Source: Phaeobacter porticola (lineage in GTDB: Bacteria; Pseudomonadota; Alphaproteobacteria; Rhodobacterales; Rhodobacteraceae). Taken from it: DNA of 64,000 nucleotides. Positions 63,861 through 64,000 of the stretch are shown piece after piece. The notes below the pieces were generated by a model. The model had not been told where the DNA came from and ran no database searches. It worked only from the letters and a program-made list of their open reading frames with translations. Location of the stretch: assembly GCF_001888185.1 (NCBI RefSeq), contig NZ_CP016364.1:2170001-2234000 (forward strand). Direction: 5' to 3'. Each line of letters opens with the position of its first letter. Positions within the stretch are counted from its first letter, which is position 1. Both the position numbers and the translations under genes were made by a program.

Positions 63861-64000
63861 ATGACCACTCTGCCCGCGCTTGATGCCCTGTTCAGTCAGC
63901 GCCACAGCTGTCGTGCCTTTCGACCCGACCCGGTGCCACGCGCGGTGATCGAGGATATTCTGCGCTGTGCACAGAAAGTCCCGTCCTGGTGCAATGCCCA
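63861..64000 (+). CDS. Nitroreductase-family protein (5' part, truncated by window end)
   Basis: The visible 46 codons read MTTLPALDALFSQRHSCRAF then RPDPVPRAVIEDILRCAQKV, then PSWCNAQ. R-S-x-R-x-F-P/D and PSxxNxQ are the FMN-binding start of nitroreductases. AAGGA lies 8 nt before the ATG. The rest lies beyond the window. It follows the zinc-ribbon gene with a 55-bp gap. Confidence 0.9.
   Translation, partial: MTTLPALDALFSQRHSCRAFRPDPVPRAVIEDILRCAQKVPSWCNA

Noticed and set aside
1..64000. tRNA genes, CRISPR arrays, prophage or insertion-sequence signs
   Set aside because: No cloverleaf-type sequence, no regularly spaced direct repeats with unique spacers, and no transposase or integrase frame were found in the gaps I could read.

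Overview
The window is high-GC alphaproteobacterial chromosome, most likely from the Roseobacter group of the Rhodobacterales (Phaeobacter/Ruegeria-like). The evidence is a propionyl-CoA carboxylase plus methylmalonyl-CoA mutase cluster with its ScfR-type regulator, a complete choline-O-sulfate to glycine betaine cluster, several small Rhodobacteraceae-type lipoproteins (DUF6497, DUF4174, DUF2927), and the order rpmG, rnpB, AmpD-like amidase, excalibur lipoprotein, gatCA. Coding is dense on both strands. I see no tRNA or rRNA gene, CRISPR array, prophage or intact insertion sequence.

Region by region: 0-15 kb is a propionate/methylmalonyl module on the minus strand (scpA, a sulfotransferase-like gene, a lipoprotein, pccA, small envelope proteins, pccB). 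It is followed on the plus strand by an RTX metallopeptidase, an MFS efflux pump and pccR. TTTGCAAA palindromes in front of pccB and of pccR suggest that PccR controls both. 15-17 kb holds a divergent HxlR/quinone-oxidoreductase pair and a DUF465 protein. 17-24 kb is the bet cluster (betA, betB, betC and a compact BCCT-type transporter, with divergent betI), able to import choline or choline-O-sulfate and oxidise it to betaine. 24-30 kb holds a DUF1036 protein, an EamA exporter, an argO/argP-like divergent pair, a membrane ClpP-like protein, a GNAT enzyme and yebC.

30-36 kb has two SLC13/RCK_C permeases flanking a 5'-truncated FAD dehydrogenase, the one clear pseudogene here. 36-45 kb is housekeeping and purine salvage (YmdB-like phosphodiesterase, 5-formyl-THF cyclo-ligase, mgtE, guanine deaminase, 8-oxoguanine deaminase, HisN-like phosphatase, an XRE regulator, a second quinone oxidoreductase). 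45-48 kb is more AT-rich and carries a LysR/DUF1127 divergent pair, an orphan secreted protein and a GST-like gene with an altered active-site motif.

48-57 kb is conserved core: Bax-inhibitor-1 protein, GNAT, rpmG, rnpB, amidase, excalibur lipoprotein, gatA/gatC, UPF0173 hydrolase, tag, tadA, and an RluB-type pseudouridine synthase with a 160-residue basic low-complexity tail. 57.5-63.8 kb is the least understood and most interesting part: a tight plus-strand operon of a 24-residue membrane peptide, XpaC-like protein, TelA, a DUF2927 lipoprotein, an SPFH protein fused to a GYF_2 domain, a cytochrome b561-like protein and a zinc-ribbon membrane protein. It looks like an envelope-stress or toxic-anion module. 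The window ends inside a nitroreductase gene.
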